Assembly: GCA_903881065.1 (NCBI GenBank)
Contig: CAIRRW010000375.1
Coordinates: forward strand, 1-19,175
Source: an uncultured Bacteroidota bacterium
GTDB lineage: Bacteria; Bacteroidota; Bacteroidia; 2-12-FULL-35-15
Direction: 5' to 3'
Length of the DNA: 19,175 bases
The translations under genes were made by a program, and so were the position numbers. Shown here piece after piece: positions 1-7,582 of this stretch. Numbering within the stretch: position 1 is the stretch's first letter; each line of letters starts with the position of its first letter. Below the pieces are notes generated by a model. The model saw nothing but the letters and a program-made list of their open reading frames with translations. It had not been told where the DNA came from and did no database searches.

Positions 1-9
1 TAATCCATA

Positions 10-39
10 AAAAAGTCCCGAATTTTTTCGGGACTTTTT
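10..39 (-). terminator. Rho-independent terminator of the acyl-CoA synthetase gene (bidirectional)
   Basis: A perfect 13-bp stem (10-22 with 27-39, core AGTCCCGAA/TTCGGGACT) closes a TTTT loop. It has A-runs on one side and T-runs on the other, so it can work in both directions. On the minus strand it lies about 40 nt past the stop of the gene ending at 81. It may also end a plus-strand gene to the left of the window. Confidence 0.85.
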
Positions 40-51
40 ATTACACTTACT

Positions 52-75
52 AGTAAACCAGTAAACTAATAAACC
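52..75. repeat. Short tandem 8-nt repeat, three near-copies
   Basis: Three consecutive octamers read AGTAAACC, AGTAAACT and AATAAACC between the terminator and the stop codon of the acyl-CoA synthetase gene. They lie in the 3' untranslated region of that transcript. No function can be assigned. Confidence 0.5.
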
Positions 76-80
76 AATGG

Positions 81-2207
81 CTAAATCTTAATCCTTGCAT
101 CCACCACAAAAGCTTTATCTTCAAAAGCCATTATCGGATTCAAATCCATTTCTTCAATCATTGGTAAATCGCATACTAATTGAGACAGACGCTGAATTAT
201 TTCTATAACACTTGCTTTATTAATAGCTTTTTCACCACGAACACCATCAAGTAATTTCGCTGCTTTTATCTTTGTCAGCATTTCATTTGCTTCTACTTCT
301 GTAACAGGTGCTATTTTAAATACTACATCTTTTAATACTTCCACATAGATGCCGCCAATACCGAACATTATCAAATGTCCTAACTCTTTCTTGGCACTTA
401 CGCCGGCAATTAATTCTCTGCCGCCAGGCATGAATTTCTGTATAAAGAATTTTAAATCAGGAGCATTAAATTTGCCTTTCATTTTTTCCACCACAGCTCT
501 CACCTCTTCTGCATTCTTCAAATTGATGGCCACACCACCCAAATCACTTTTATGCACCAATGATTCTGCATCTGCTTTTACAACAACCGGGAAACCTATT
601 TCAGCTGCACCTTTCACAGCATCTTCTATTGAATTTGCAATACGCCAATCGGCAACAGGAATTCCATAATGTGACAACAATTGATATACATGTGAAGATG
701 ACAGAAATGATTTTCCTTCTTTTTTCGCTTCATTAATAATTGCTAATGCTTTCTCTTTTTTAACTTCAGCATACACTTTTGCTTCACCAATATTTCGTGT
801 ACTTACTTTATGATATTTATACAAAGCACCAAGCGCTTTGGCTGCTGTTGTTGGGAAAGCGTAACAAGGCACTCCACCGTCTTTCATTATTTTGGCAGTT
901 ACCTGATAACGTTCCATGCTCATATTCGTCATGAAATTGCAGACAATCGGTTTCTTTTTCATCTTGTTAACTTCCACTATTTGTCGCGCCACTTCATCCG
1001 TGTCAGTAAAAGGGGCAGTAACAAAATTGATATAAACCGAATCAATATTTTCTTCATTCATCAGCACATCAAGCGCACTACGGAAATGTGCACCTCCACC
1101 TGTAGCTACCACATCTATTGGATTTCCTATGCTTGCTTCCGGCAATTGAGTTGCAGTTAATATTTCTTTTGCCTTGGCAGAAAGAGCAGGAATCTGCAAA
1201 CCAGCACTCACCAATTCATCAGTTGCAATTACAGCAGGGCCGCCTGTATTGGTAATAATGCCTACTCTGTTTCCTTTAGGTATAGGCTGTGTAGAAAATG
1301 CCATCGCTGTCTGACACATCTCTTCTTCATTATTAAAAGCAAGCATTCCTGTCTTCTCAAAAATAAGTTCAGTAGCAATATCAACTCCTGCAAGTGAGCC
1401 TGTATGCGATGCTGCAGCCTTTGCACCTTCCTCTGTCCTTCCCGCTTTCATAGCAAGTATCGGCTTTTTCTTAGCCACCACTTTTGCCACATCCATAAAT
1501 TCTTTCGGGTTAGCAAACCCTTCAGTATATAGTATTATCGCCTTTGTACCTTCATCATCACCATAATAGTTGACTACATCCGAAATAGAAACATCACACG
1601 CATTTCCGTTCGAAGCATACATCCGCATTCCGATATCAAGGTCGAACAAACTCTGCATGATAAACGCACCAACGCCGCCACTCAAAGCAACTATAGAGAT
1701 AGCACCCGGTTTTGGAAATGTAAATGTAAAGTCGCAATACGCATTATAATCAGGGTCGCAGTTAATAATTCCCTGGCAGTTAGGCCCGAAAATACGTACG
1801 CCATATTCCTTTGCTTTTGCCAGAAATGCTTTTTGCAAAACCACACCTTCCTCACCCATTTCGCTGAAACCGGCCGAATTAATGATAACCGATTTAATAC
1901 CTTTCTTGCCGCAGTCTTCAATTATCTGCGGAACAAATTTGCTTGGGATAATCACATGTGCAGCATCAATATCATGCGGCACATCAAAAATAGTAGGGTA
2001 TGCTTTAATGCCTCTTATTTCGGGCTCTTTGGGATTGATAGGATATATCGGACCTTTGTATCCGAAGTGAACAAGGTTTTTTATAATCACATTTCCTATT
2101 GATAAATCCTTTGACGAAGCACCGATAATTGCTATTGATTTTGGTTTGAATAACGAATCCAGTTGATTAACCGCCGTCCTTTTTTGTTCCTTTACTTCTG
2201 CTTCCAT
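81..2207 (-). CDS. ADP-forming acetate/acyl-CoA ligase, fused alpha and beta subunits
   Basis: The 708-residue protein has the full layout of NDP-forming acyl-CoA synthetases, which convert acyl-CoA, ADP and phosphate to the free acid, ATP and CoA in the cytoplasm. An N-terminal CoA-binding Rossmann domain (about 17-150) starts with KSIAIIGAS. Two succinyl-CoA-ligase-like domains follow (about 165-460). The expected phospho-histidine is H268 in AAASHTGSLAG, with E229 in YTEG nearby. A C-terminal ATP-grasp domain (about 485-708) carries VHKSDLGGVA (551-560) and the end motif EEMDLNPIMAF. The length fits an alpha-beta fusion, and there is no GNAT domain as in Pat-type lysine acetyltransferases. 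The gene stands alone, with its own promoter at 2249-2276 and terminator at 10-39. The enzyme class is firm; the preferred acid (acetate, propionate or branched-chain) cannot be read from sequence. Confidence 0.92.
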   Translation of the reverse strand: MEAEVKEQKRTAVNQLDSLFKPKSIAIIGASSKDLSIGNVIIKNLVHFGYKGPIYPINPKEPEIRGIKAYPTIFDVPHDIDAAHVIIPSKFVPQIIEDCGKKGIKSVIINSAGFSEMGEEGVVLQKAFLAKAKEYGVRIFGPNCQGIINCDPDYNAYCDFTFTFPKPGAISIVALSGGVGAFIMQSLFDLDIGMRMYASNGNACDVSISDVVNYYGDDEGTKAIILYTEGFANPKEFMDVAKVVAKKKPILAMKAGRTEEGAKAAASHTGSLAGVDIATELIFEKTGMLAFNNEEEMCQTAMAFSTQPIPKGNRVGIITNTGGPAVIATDELVSAGLQIPALSAKAKEILTATQLPEASIGNPIDVVATGGGAHFRSALDVLMNEENIDSVYINFVTAPFTDTDEVARQIVEVNKMKKKPIVCNFMTNMSMERYQVTAKIMKDGGVPCYAFPTTAAKALGALYKYHKVSTRNIGEAKVYAEVKKEKALAIINEAKKEGKSFLSSSHVYQLLSHYGIPVADWRIANSIEDAVKGAAEIGFPVVVKADAESLVHKSDLGGVAINLKNAEEVRAVVEKMKGKFNAPDLKFFIQKFMPGGRELIAGVSAKKELGHLIMFGIGGIYVEVLKDVVFKIAPVTEVEANEMLTKIKAAKLLDGVRGEKAINKASVIEIIQRLSQLVCDLPMIEEMDLNPIMAFEDKAFVVDARIKI

Positions 2208-2248
2208 TACTATTTATATTGATTGAAATAATTTTGTTTTACGTTATA

Positions 2249-2276
2249 CAAAACTATTTCTTATTGAAGCAGCAAA
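2249..2276 (-). promoter_or_regulatory. Predicted Bacteroidota-type promoter for the acyl-CoA synthetase gene
   Basis: On the minus strand, TTTG (2273-2276) is followed after 16 nt by TAGTTTTG (2249-2256), which matches the Bacteroidota -33/-7 consensus TTTG and TAnnTTTG. The spacing is at the short end of the usual range. It would give a 5' leader of about 35 nt before the ATG at 2207. The rest of the divergent gap 2208-2478 shows only the short -7 element listed separately. Confidence 0.55.
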
Positions 2277-2447
2277 CTATGATATTAATCAGTAGGAATG
2301 TAGTAAATACTAAGGCAAAACGCGACAATTGAAATAACAATAAACTCTTATGCAGAATGATTGGAAGGAAACATCCGAACCTATTCTATTAAGCAAGTTC
2401 CAAATATTTTAAATAAATATTAGAAGCCTTATCTTGTTCAATAATTA

Positions 2448-2455
2448 TATATTTG
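2448..2455 (+). promoter_or_regulatory. Predicted -7 element for the RidA-family gene
   Basis: TATATTTG matches TAnnTTTG and lies 23 nt before the ATG at 2479, leaving a leader of roughly 15-20 nt. No well-spaced -33 TTTG is visible, so the call rests on the -7 box alone. Confidence 0.4.
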
Positions 2456-2478
2456 TAACACTTTAAACAAAATAGAAG

Positions 2479-2895
2479 ATGTCAGAAGATAGAATTAATT
2501 CAAGTAAAGCACCGGAGCCGGTTGGTGCATACCCACATGCACGAAAGGTTGGGAGTCTTTTATTCCTTTCAGGAGTGGGTCCAAGGGAACGAGGAACTAA
2601 GAAAATACCTGGTGTGGAGCTGGATGAGAAAGGAAATATTGTGAGTTATGATATAGAAACTCAGTGTAAATCGGTGTTTCAGAATATAAAATACATACTG
2701 GAAGATGCAGGGAGCAGTTGGGATAATATTGTGGATGTGCAGGTATTTTTGACTAACATGAAAGATGATTTTGCAACTTATAACAGAGTTTATGCAGAGT
2801 GGTTCAAGCATAATCAACCATGCAGAACTACTATTGAAATTAATTGCCTGCCTACTCCGATTGCTATAGAATTGAAGGTGATTGCTACTGTTTAA
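2479..2895 (+). CDS. RidA (YjgF/YER057c/UK114) family deaminase, 2-aminomuconate deaminase-like
   Basis: The 138-residue protein is a full-length RidA-fold enzyme. The family hydrolyses reactive enamine/imine intermediates to the ketone plus ammonia and usually forms trimers with active sites between subunits. The active-site arginine is R116 in QPCRTTIE, followed by E120 and the C-terminal strand PTPIAIELKVIATV. The N-terminal part SGVGPRERGTKKIPGVELD (31-49) is longer than in ordinary RidA. From memory it resembles the RidA-related 2-aminomuconate deaminases of tryptophan/3-hydroxyanthranilate breakdown. RidA membership is firm and the aminomuconate role is a suggestion, because no other kynurenine-pathway gene lies nearby. 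The start is supported by the -7 box just upstream. No terminator is visible before the next gene. Confidence 0.88.
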   Translation: MSEDRINSSKAPEPVGAYPHARKVGSLLFLSGVGPRERGTKKIPGVELDEKGNIVSYDIETQCKSVFQNIKYILEDAGSSWDNIVDVQVFLTNMKDDFATYNRVYAEWFKHNQPCRTTIEINCLPTPIAIELKVIATV

Positions 2896-2996
2896 ATTCC
2901 GGGTTGAAGCACAACATAAAAGTTAATAACTTTAAACTATCCAACTATTCCAATTAATAGTTACCTTCGCTCAATAAACAATTAAAACTTATTGAT

Positions 2997-4007
2997 ATGA
3001 AAAAAACATTACAAAATTTATTTACAGGAGTATTAGTAGCTTCAAGTGCTCTTGTTACTGCTCAACCAACATTAACAGGCGCAGGATGTAATCCGGTAGC
3101 TGGGGATAATTATACGCTTGCAACAGCTGGCTGGTTCAGCGAGGGTACTTCAGGAACCAACCAAACATGGAATAATGGAAGTTTGCCATCAACAGGTACA
3201 AGTCCTGAAGCATGCGTAACAGTTGCTTCTACCACCAACGGGGCCAGCTTTCCGAGTGCTAATATTGGATTACAAAGCGGAACAACTGTTTCCTACTTCA
3301 ATAACACTGCCTCTGCATCACAAAATTATGGATATGATGCTAGTGGTACTTTGATTATCTATTCCAATCCGGAAGATTTATTGCATTTCCCATTAAGTTA
3401 CAATAATACCTATACTGATAATTGGGCAGCATCTTTTGTAAGCGGCGGCTATACATATCATCGCAAAGGCACAACCGCAATAACTGCAGATGCTTACGGA
3501 ACACTTACCACCCCTAATGGCACATACACTAATTGCATGAGGATACATATGGTGCAGGTATATACAGATTCGGTATTTATTGCATCACCTACTGTTATTA
3601 GTTATAATAATGATGAGTATATATGGTATAAAAATGGAATTCACAGCTCGTTAGCATATTCCTATACAATGGTTGCAAATGGCAGTACTTCCAAAAATGG
3701 TGGTTACTTAAGCAGCGCTTTAAGCGTAAACAACATTGACAATTCAAACAGTATTCTAAGTGTATATCCAAATCCAGCTACTTCTTTTATCAATGTTCAA
3801 TTTAATTTAAATGAAAGGAAAAAGACTAGCGTAAAAATTTATAATACTTTAGGTGCGGAAATGAGTACTTCTACAATTGAAGATGTTTTCGCAGGAATTA
3901 ATAATTATAAAATTGATGTAGCAAATCTTCCCGAAGGAATTTATTTTGTACAACTTATTTTGGATAATGGAAGTGTTCAGACACAAAGATTTTCGGTTAC
4001 GAGATAG
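2997..4007 (+). CDS. Secreted protein with type IX secretion C-terminal sorting domain (type A), function unknown
   Basis: Residues 1-23 form a Sec signal peptide (MKK, a hydrophobic stretch, then ALVTAQ before PTLTG). Residues about 250-336 are a type A sorting domain: VYPNPATSFINV (256-267), a KIYNTLG strand, LPEGIYFVQL (311-320) and the final RFSVTR. The family is exported by Sec, carried across the outer membrane by the Por/T9SS machinery, and then usually trimmed and anchored to the surface. The middle (about 24-245) is rich in Thr, Ser, Asn, Gly and Tyr, with three Cys at 31, 73 and 180, and I do not recognise a family. The upstream gap (2896-2996) holds two small palindromes and an imperfect -7 box, TACCTTCG at 2962-2969. 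A strong terminator at 4028-4066 follows. The secretion route is confident; the activity is unknown. Confidence 0.88.
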   Translation: MKKTLQNLFTGVLVASSALVTAQPTLTGAGCNPVAGDNYTLATAGWFSEGTSGTNQTWNNGSLPSTGTSPEACVTVASTTNGASFPSANIGLQSGTTVSYFNNTASASQNYGYDASGTLIIYSNPEDLLHFPLSYNNTYTDNWAASFVSGGYTYHRKGTTAITADAYGTLTTPNGTYTNCMRIHMVQVYTDSVFIASPTVISYNNDEYIWYKNGIHSSLAYSYTMVANGSTSKNGGYLSSALSVNNIDNSNSILSVYPNPATSFINVQFNLNERKKTSVKIYNTLGAEMSTSTIEDVFAGINNYKIDVANLPEGIYFVQLILDNGSVQTQRFSVTR

Positions 4008-4027
4008 TCAATAACTCTAATTTTCAT

Positions 4028-4066
4028 AAGCCCCTTTTATCTTGTTGGATAAAAGGGGCTTTTTTC
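4028..4066 (+). terminator. Rho-independent terminator after the T9SS-secreted protein gene
   Basis: A perfect 14-bp stem (4028-4041 with 4048-4061, core AAGCCCCTTTTATC) closes the hexaloop TTGTTG, followed by a T-run to 4065. It lies 20 nt past the stop at 4007. Its loop and tail also serve as parts of the next promoter (see 4045-4074). Confidence 0.88.
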
Positions 4067-4074
4067 TATCTTTG
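4045..4074 (+). promoter_or_regulatory. Predicted promoter for the ileS cluster, interleaved with the terminator hairpin
   Basis: TTG (4045-4047) is followed after 19 nt by TATCTTTG (4067-4074), a textbook Bacteroidota housekeeping promoter. Transcription would start near 4081 and give a leader of about 30 nt before the ileS ATG. The -33 triplet lies in the terminator loop and the -7 box directly abuts its T-tract. Confidence 0.7.
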
Positions 4075-4111
4075 CAGCCCCGATTTTTAAAGGTAAAAGA
4101 AGATACATATT

Positions 4112-7100
4112 ATGAGTAAAACATATAAAACATATTCCAATCTTAATCTTTCGCAAACTGCTAAGGATGTGCAAAAGATATGGGATGAGAATAATACTTT
4201 TGAAAAATCGGTTACTTCGCGAGAAGGTAAAACTCCTTTTGTTTTTTATGAAGGACCGCCGTCAGCTAATGGTTTGCCGGGTATTCATCATGTGATGAGT
4301 CGTTCTATAAAAGATATTTTTTGCAGATATAAAACACAAAAAGGGTTTCAGGTAAAACGAAAAGCGGGTTGGGATACGCATGGATTGCCAATAGAATTAA
4401 GTGTTGAGAAGGAATTGGGAATTACGAAGGAAGACATTGGCAAGAAAATAACTGTTGAAGAATATAATAAAGCTTGCCGCAAAGATGTATTGAAATATAC
4501 TGATGTGTGGGCGGATGTAACAGCAAAAATGGGCTATTGGGTAGATATGGAGCATCCATATATTACGTATGATAACCGTTATATTGAGTCTGTTTGGTGG
4601 CTGCTTAATAATTTATATTCTAAAGGTGCGATTTATAAAGGGTTTACAATTCAACCATATTCGCCGGCAGCAGGAACAGGGCTTTCGACGCATGAATTAA
4701 ATCAGCCTGGATGTTATAGAGATGTGAAGGATAGGACGGCGGTGGCGATGTTTAAGTTAGTTGATAGTGGAGAGTTGAAAGTTGATAATGTAGTTGGCAA
4801 TGTTTATTTCCTTGCATGGACGACTACTCCATGGACTTTGCCGAGCAATACTGCATTGGCTGTTGGGAAGAATATTGAATATGTTTTGGTTGAAACATTT
4901 AATCAATTTACACAAGAAAGAATATTCGTAATTCTTGCAAAAGAATTAATGAAAAAATATTTCACCGGAGCAGGTACATCAATAACTTCTTTTGGTAAAG
5001 TTGATGGAGTACTAGTTCCTCCAGACCCTAAACACCCATATCATCATTGGCAATTAATTTCTGAATTCAAAGGCTCAGATTTAGCCGGAATAAAATACGA
5101 ACAACTTCTTCCGTTTGCGCAACCTACTGATGGCGATGCTTTCAAGGTTATTATTGGAGATTTTGTAACTACAGAAGATGGAACCGGAATTGTACATATT
5201 GCTCCAAGTTTTGGTGCAGACGATTTTAGAGTTGCTAAACAAAATGGAATTGGTTCGTTAACATTAGTAGATAAGCGAGGAAAGTTTTTGCCGGAAGTAA
5301 AAGATGAGGTGTTTTTGTATGGTGAAGAATATGTGAAAGAAGCGTATTTGACAGATGCAGAAAAGGAAACGGAGTTTCAGCATCAAAAGAAAATACTTGA
5401 ATCAAACGGAAAAATAAAAGAGTTAAAAGCATATTTAAGTGTTGATGAACGTATCGTTTTGAAGCTTCAGGAAGAAGGAAAACTATTTAAAAAAGAAACT
5501 TACGAGCATAGCTATCCGCATTGCTGGCGTACTGATAAACCGGTTTTATATTATCCTTTGGATTCGTGGTTTATAAAAACTACAGATTACAAAGACCGAA
5601 TGATTGAGTTGAATAAAACAATCAACTGGAAGCCGGAATCAACGGGTACAGGGCGTTTCGGGAACTGGCTGGAGAATTTGAATGACTGGAATTTATCGCG
5701 TTCGAGGTTTTGGGGAATTCCAATTCCTATCTGGACAAGTGAAGATAAAACGGAACAGATTTGTATTGGTTCGGCAGAACAATTAAAAAAAGAAATTGAT
5801 AATGCAGTTGCTAAAGGTGCGATGCAAAACAATCCGCTTGGTGCATTTACAGTGGGAGACAACAGTGCGGAGAATTATAATACCTTTGATTTGCATAAAC
5901 CGTATGCAGATACAATAGTGCTGGAGCACAGTGGTAAAAAGCTTTTCCGCGAACCTGATTTAATTGATGTATGGTTTGATTCGGGTTCAATGCCTTATGC
6001 GCAGCTGCATTATCCGTTTGAGAACAAAGAATTAATTGACAATAAAAAATATTATCCTGCTGATTTTATAGCTGAAGGCGTTGACCAGACAAGAGGTTGG
6101 TTCTTTACGCTGCATGCAATTGCTACTATGTGCTTTGATTCTGTTGCATTCAAAAACGTGGTGAGCAATGGTTTGGTGCTTGATAAAAACGGGCAGAAAA
6201 TGAGCAAGCGATTGGGCAATGGTATCAATCCGTTTGAAACAATTGAGAAATACGGACCCGATGCAACTCGCTGGTACATGATAACTAACGCTGCTCCGTG
6301 GGATAATTTGAAATTTGATTTGGAAGGAATAACAGAAGTGCAACGTAAGTTTTTTGGTACGTTGCATAATACATATTCTTTCTTTTCGCTTTATGCAAAC
6401 GTTGATGGATTCAGCTATTCGGAGGCAGAGATACCGATGAAAGAACGTGCGGAAATTGACAGATGGATAATTTCGGAATTGAATACGTTGATTAAAAAAG
6501 TGGATGAAGCTTATAGTGATTATGAGCCGCATCGTGCAGGAAGATATATAGAATCCTTTGTTGATGAGCATTTGAGCAACTGGTATGTTCGACTTTGCAG
6601 AAGACGTTTCTGGAAAGGAGATTACTCTCAGGATAAAATAGCGGCATATCAAACGCTATATACTTGCCTTGAAGTTATTGCAAAATTATCAGCTCCAATT
6701 GCGCCCTTTTTTATGGATAGATTATATACTGATTTGAATGCAGTAACCAATCGTGATAAGTTTGAATCTATTCATTTGAGTGAGTTTCCGGTATGCGATG
6801 AAAAAGTGATTGATAAGAATCTGGAAGAAAGAATGGAGTTGGCGCAGAAGATTTCTTCCATGGTTTTATCTATTCGTAAGAAAGAAAATATTCGTGTTCG
6901 TCAACCATTAAACAGGATACAAATTCCTGTACTTGATGATTCATATAAGGCAAAGATTGAAGCAGTAAAAGATTTGATTTTATCAGAAGTGAATGTAAAA
7001 CAGTTAGATTTGGTGGATGAATCTCAAACGCAAATTGTGAAGAATTTGAAATTGAATTTCAAAACGCTGGGTAAGAAATGCGGAAAAAATATGAAGGCGG

Positions 7101-7570
7101 TTCAAACTTTTGCAAATGAAAATGCACAGGCAATTATTTCCGGAATTGAAAAATCGGGAACTTTTGAAATGATATTTGGAGAGGATAAAATTGTGTTGGA
7201 AACAGAAGATGTAGAAATTATCCCAGTGGATATTCCTGGGTGGAAGGTTTCAAATTCAGGGCAATTAACAGTGGCTTTGGATGTAACCATAACTCTGGAA
7301 TTGCGCGAGGAAGGATTGGCAAGAGAGCTTGTAAATCGTATTCAAAACCTCAGAAAAGACAGTAATTTGGATGTTACAGATAAGATAGAAGTAAAAATAA
7401 AGAGAAATTCCGCTTTAAATTCCGCTATAAATAATAATTTGGACTATATTTGCGCCGAAATTCTGGCATCTTCATTAGAACTTGTTGATAATTTAGAACA
7501 TGCAAATGGCTCTGAGATTGAACTGGATGAAGAAATAAAGACTTTTATTACAATAAATAAACTAAATTAA
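4112..7570 (+). CDS. ileS: Isoleucyl-tRNA synthetase (long, IleRS2/eukaryote-like type)
   Basis: This 1152-residue class Ia synthetase charges tRNA-Ile with isoleucine in the cytoplasm. The Rossmann core begins with FYEGPPSANGLPGIHHVMSR; the HIGH signature reads G57-I58-H59-H60 instead of HxGH. The CP1 editing domain carries TTTPWTLPSNTA (237-248) and GTGIVHIAPSFGADD (357-371). DVWFDSGS is at 619-626 and the KMSKS loop reads KMSKR (696-700). The anticodon-binding domain includes WYVRLCRRRFW (824-834). The C-terminal part, including a VLETEDVEI-type region near 1030, resembles the longer IleRS2 form, and there is no obvious zinc-binding end. The stop is 12 nt before the DksA-like gene, so the two are probably co-transcribed from 4045-4074. 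The identity is very secure. The altered HIGH motif is discussed as a finding. Confidence 0.97.
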   Translation: MSKTYKTYSNLNLSQTAKDVQKIWDENNTFEKSVTSREGKTPFVFYEGPPSANGLPGIHHVMSRSIKDIFCRYKTQKGFQVKRKAGWDTHGLPIELSVEKELGITKEDIGKKITVEEYNKACRKDVLKYTDVWADVTAKMGYWVDMEHPYITYDNRYIESVWWLLNNLYSKGAIYKGFTIQPYSPAAGTGLSTHELNQPGCYRDVKDRTAVAMFKLVDSGELKVDNVVGNVYFLAWTTTPWTLPSNTALAVGKNIEYVLVETFNQFTQERIFVILAKELMKKYFTGAGTSITSFGKVDGVLVPPDPKHPYHHWQLISEFKGSDLAGIKYEQLLPFAQPTDGDAFKVIIGDFVTTEDGTGIVHIAPSFGADDFRVAKQNGIGSLTLVDKRGKFLPEVKDEVFLYGEEYVKEAYLTDAEKETEFQHQKKILESNGKIKELKAYLSVDERIVLKLQEEGKLFKKETYEHSYPHCWRTDKPVLYYPLDSWFIKTTDYKDRMIELNKTINWKPESTGTGRFGNWLENLNDWNLSRSRFWGIPIPIWTSEDKTEQICIGSAEQLKKEIDNAVAKGAMQNNPLGAFTVGDNSAENYNTFDLHKPYADTIVLEHSGKKLFREPDLIDVWFDSGSMPYAQLHYPFENKELIDNKKYYPADFIAEGVDQTRGWFFTLHAIATMCFDSVAFKNVVSNGLVLDKNGQKMSKRLGNGINPFETIEKYGPDATRWYMITNAAPWDNLKFDLEGITEVQRKFFGTLHNTYSFFSLYANVDGFSYSEAEIPMKERAEIDRWIISELNTLIKKVDEAYSDYEPHRAGRYIESFVDEHLSNWYVRLCRRRFWKGDYSQDKIAAYQTLYTCLEVIAKLSAPIAPFFMDRLYTDLNAVTNRDKFESIHLSEFPVCDEKVIDKNLEERMELAQKISSMVLSIRKKENIRVRQPLNRIQIPVLDDSYKAKIEAVKDLILSEVNVKQLDLVDESQTQIVKNLKLNFKTLGKKCGKNMKAVQTFANENAQAIISGIEKSGTFEMIFGEDKIVLETEDVEIIPVDIPGWKVSNSGQLTVALDVTITLELREEGLARELVNRIQNLRKDSNLDVTDKIEVKIKRNSALNSAINNNLDYICAEILASSLELVDNLEHANGSEIELDEEIKTFITINKLN

Positions 7571-7582
7571 TACGATTACAAA

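Noticed and set aside
349..669. Plus-strand open frame opposite the acyl-CoA synthetase gene (also others at 810-1160 and 1833-2102).
   Set aside because: These are shadows of a well-conserved minus-strand gene and show no domain or start context.
6032..6652. A 206-residue open frame on the minus strand within ileS.
   Set aside because: It has no recognisable domain or export signal and lies fully inside a strongly conserved part of IleRS.
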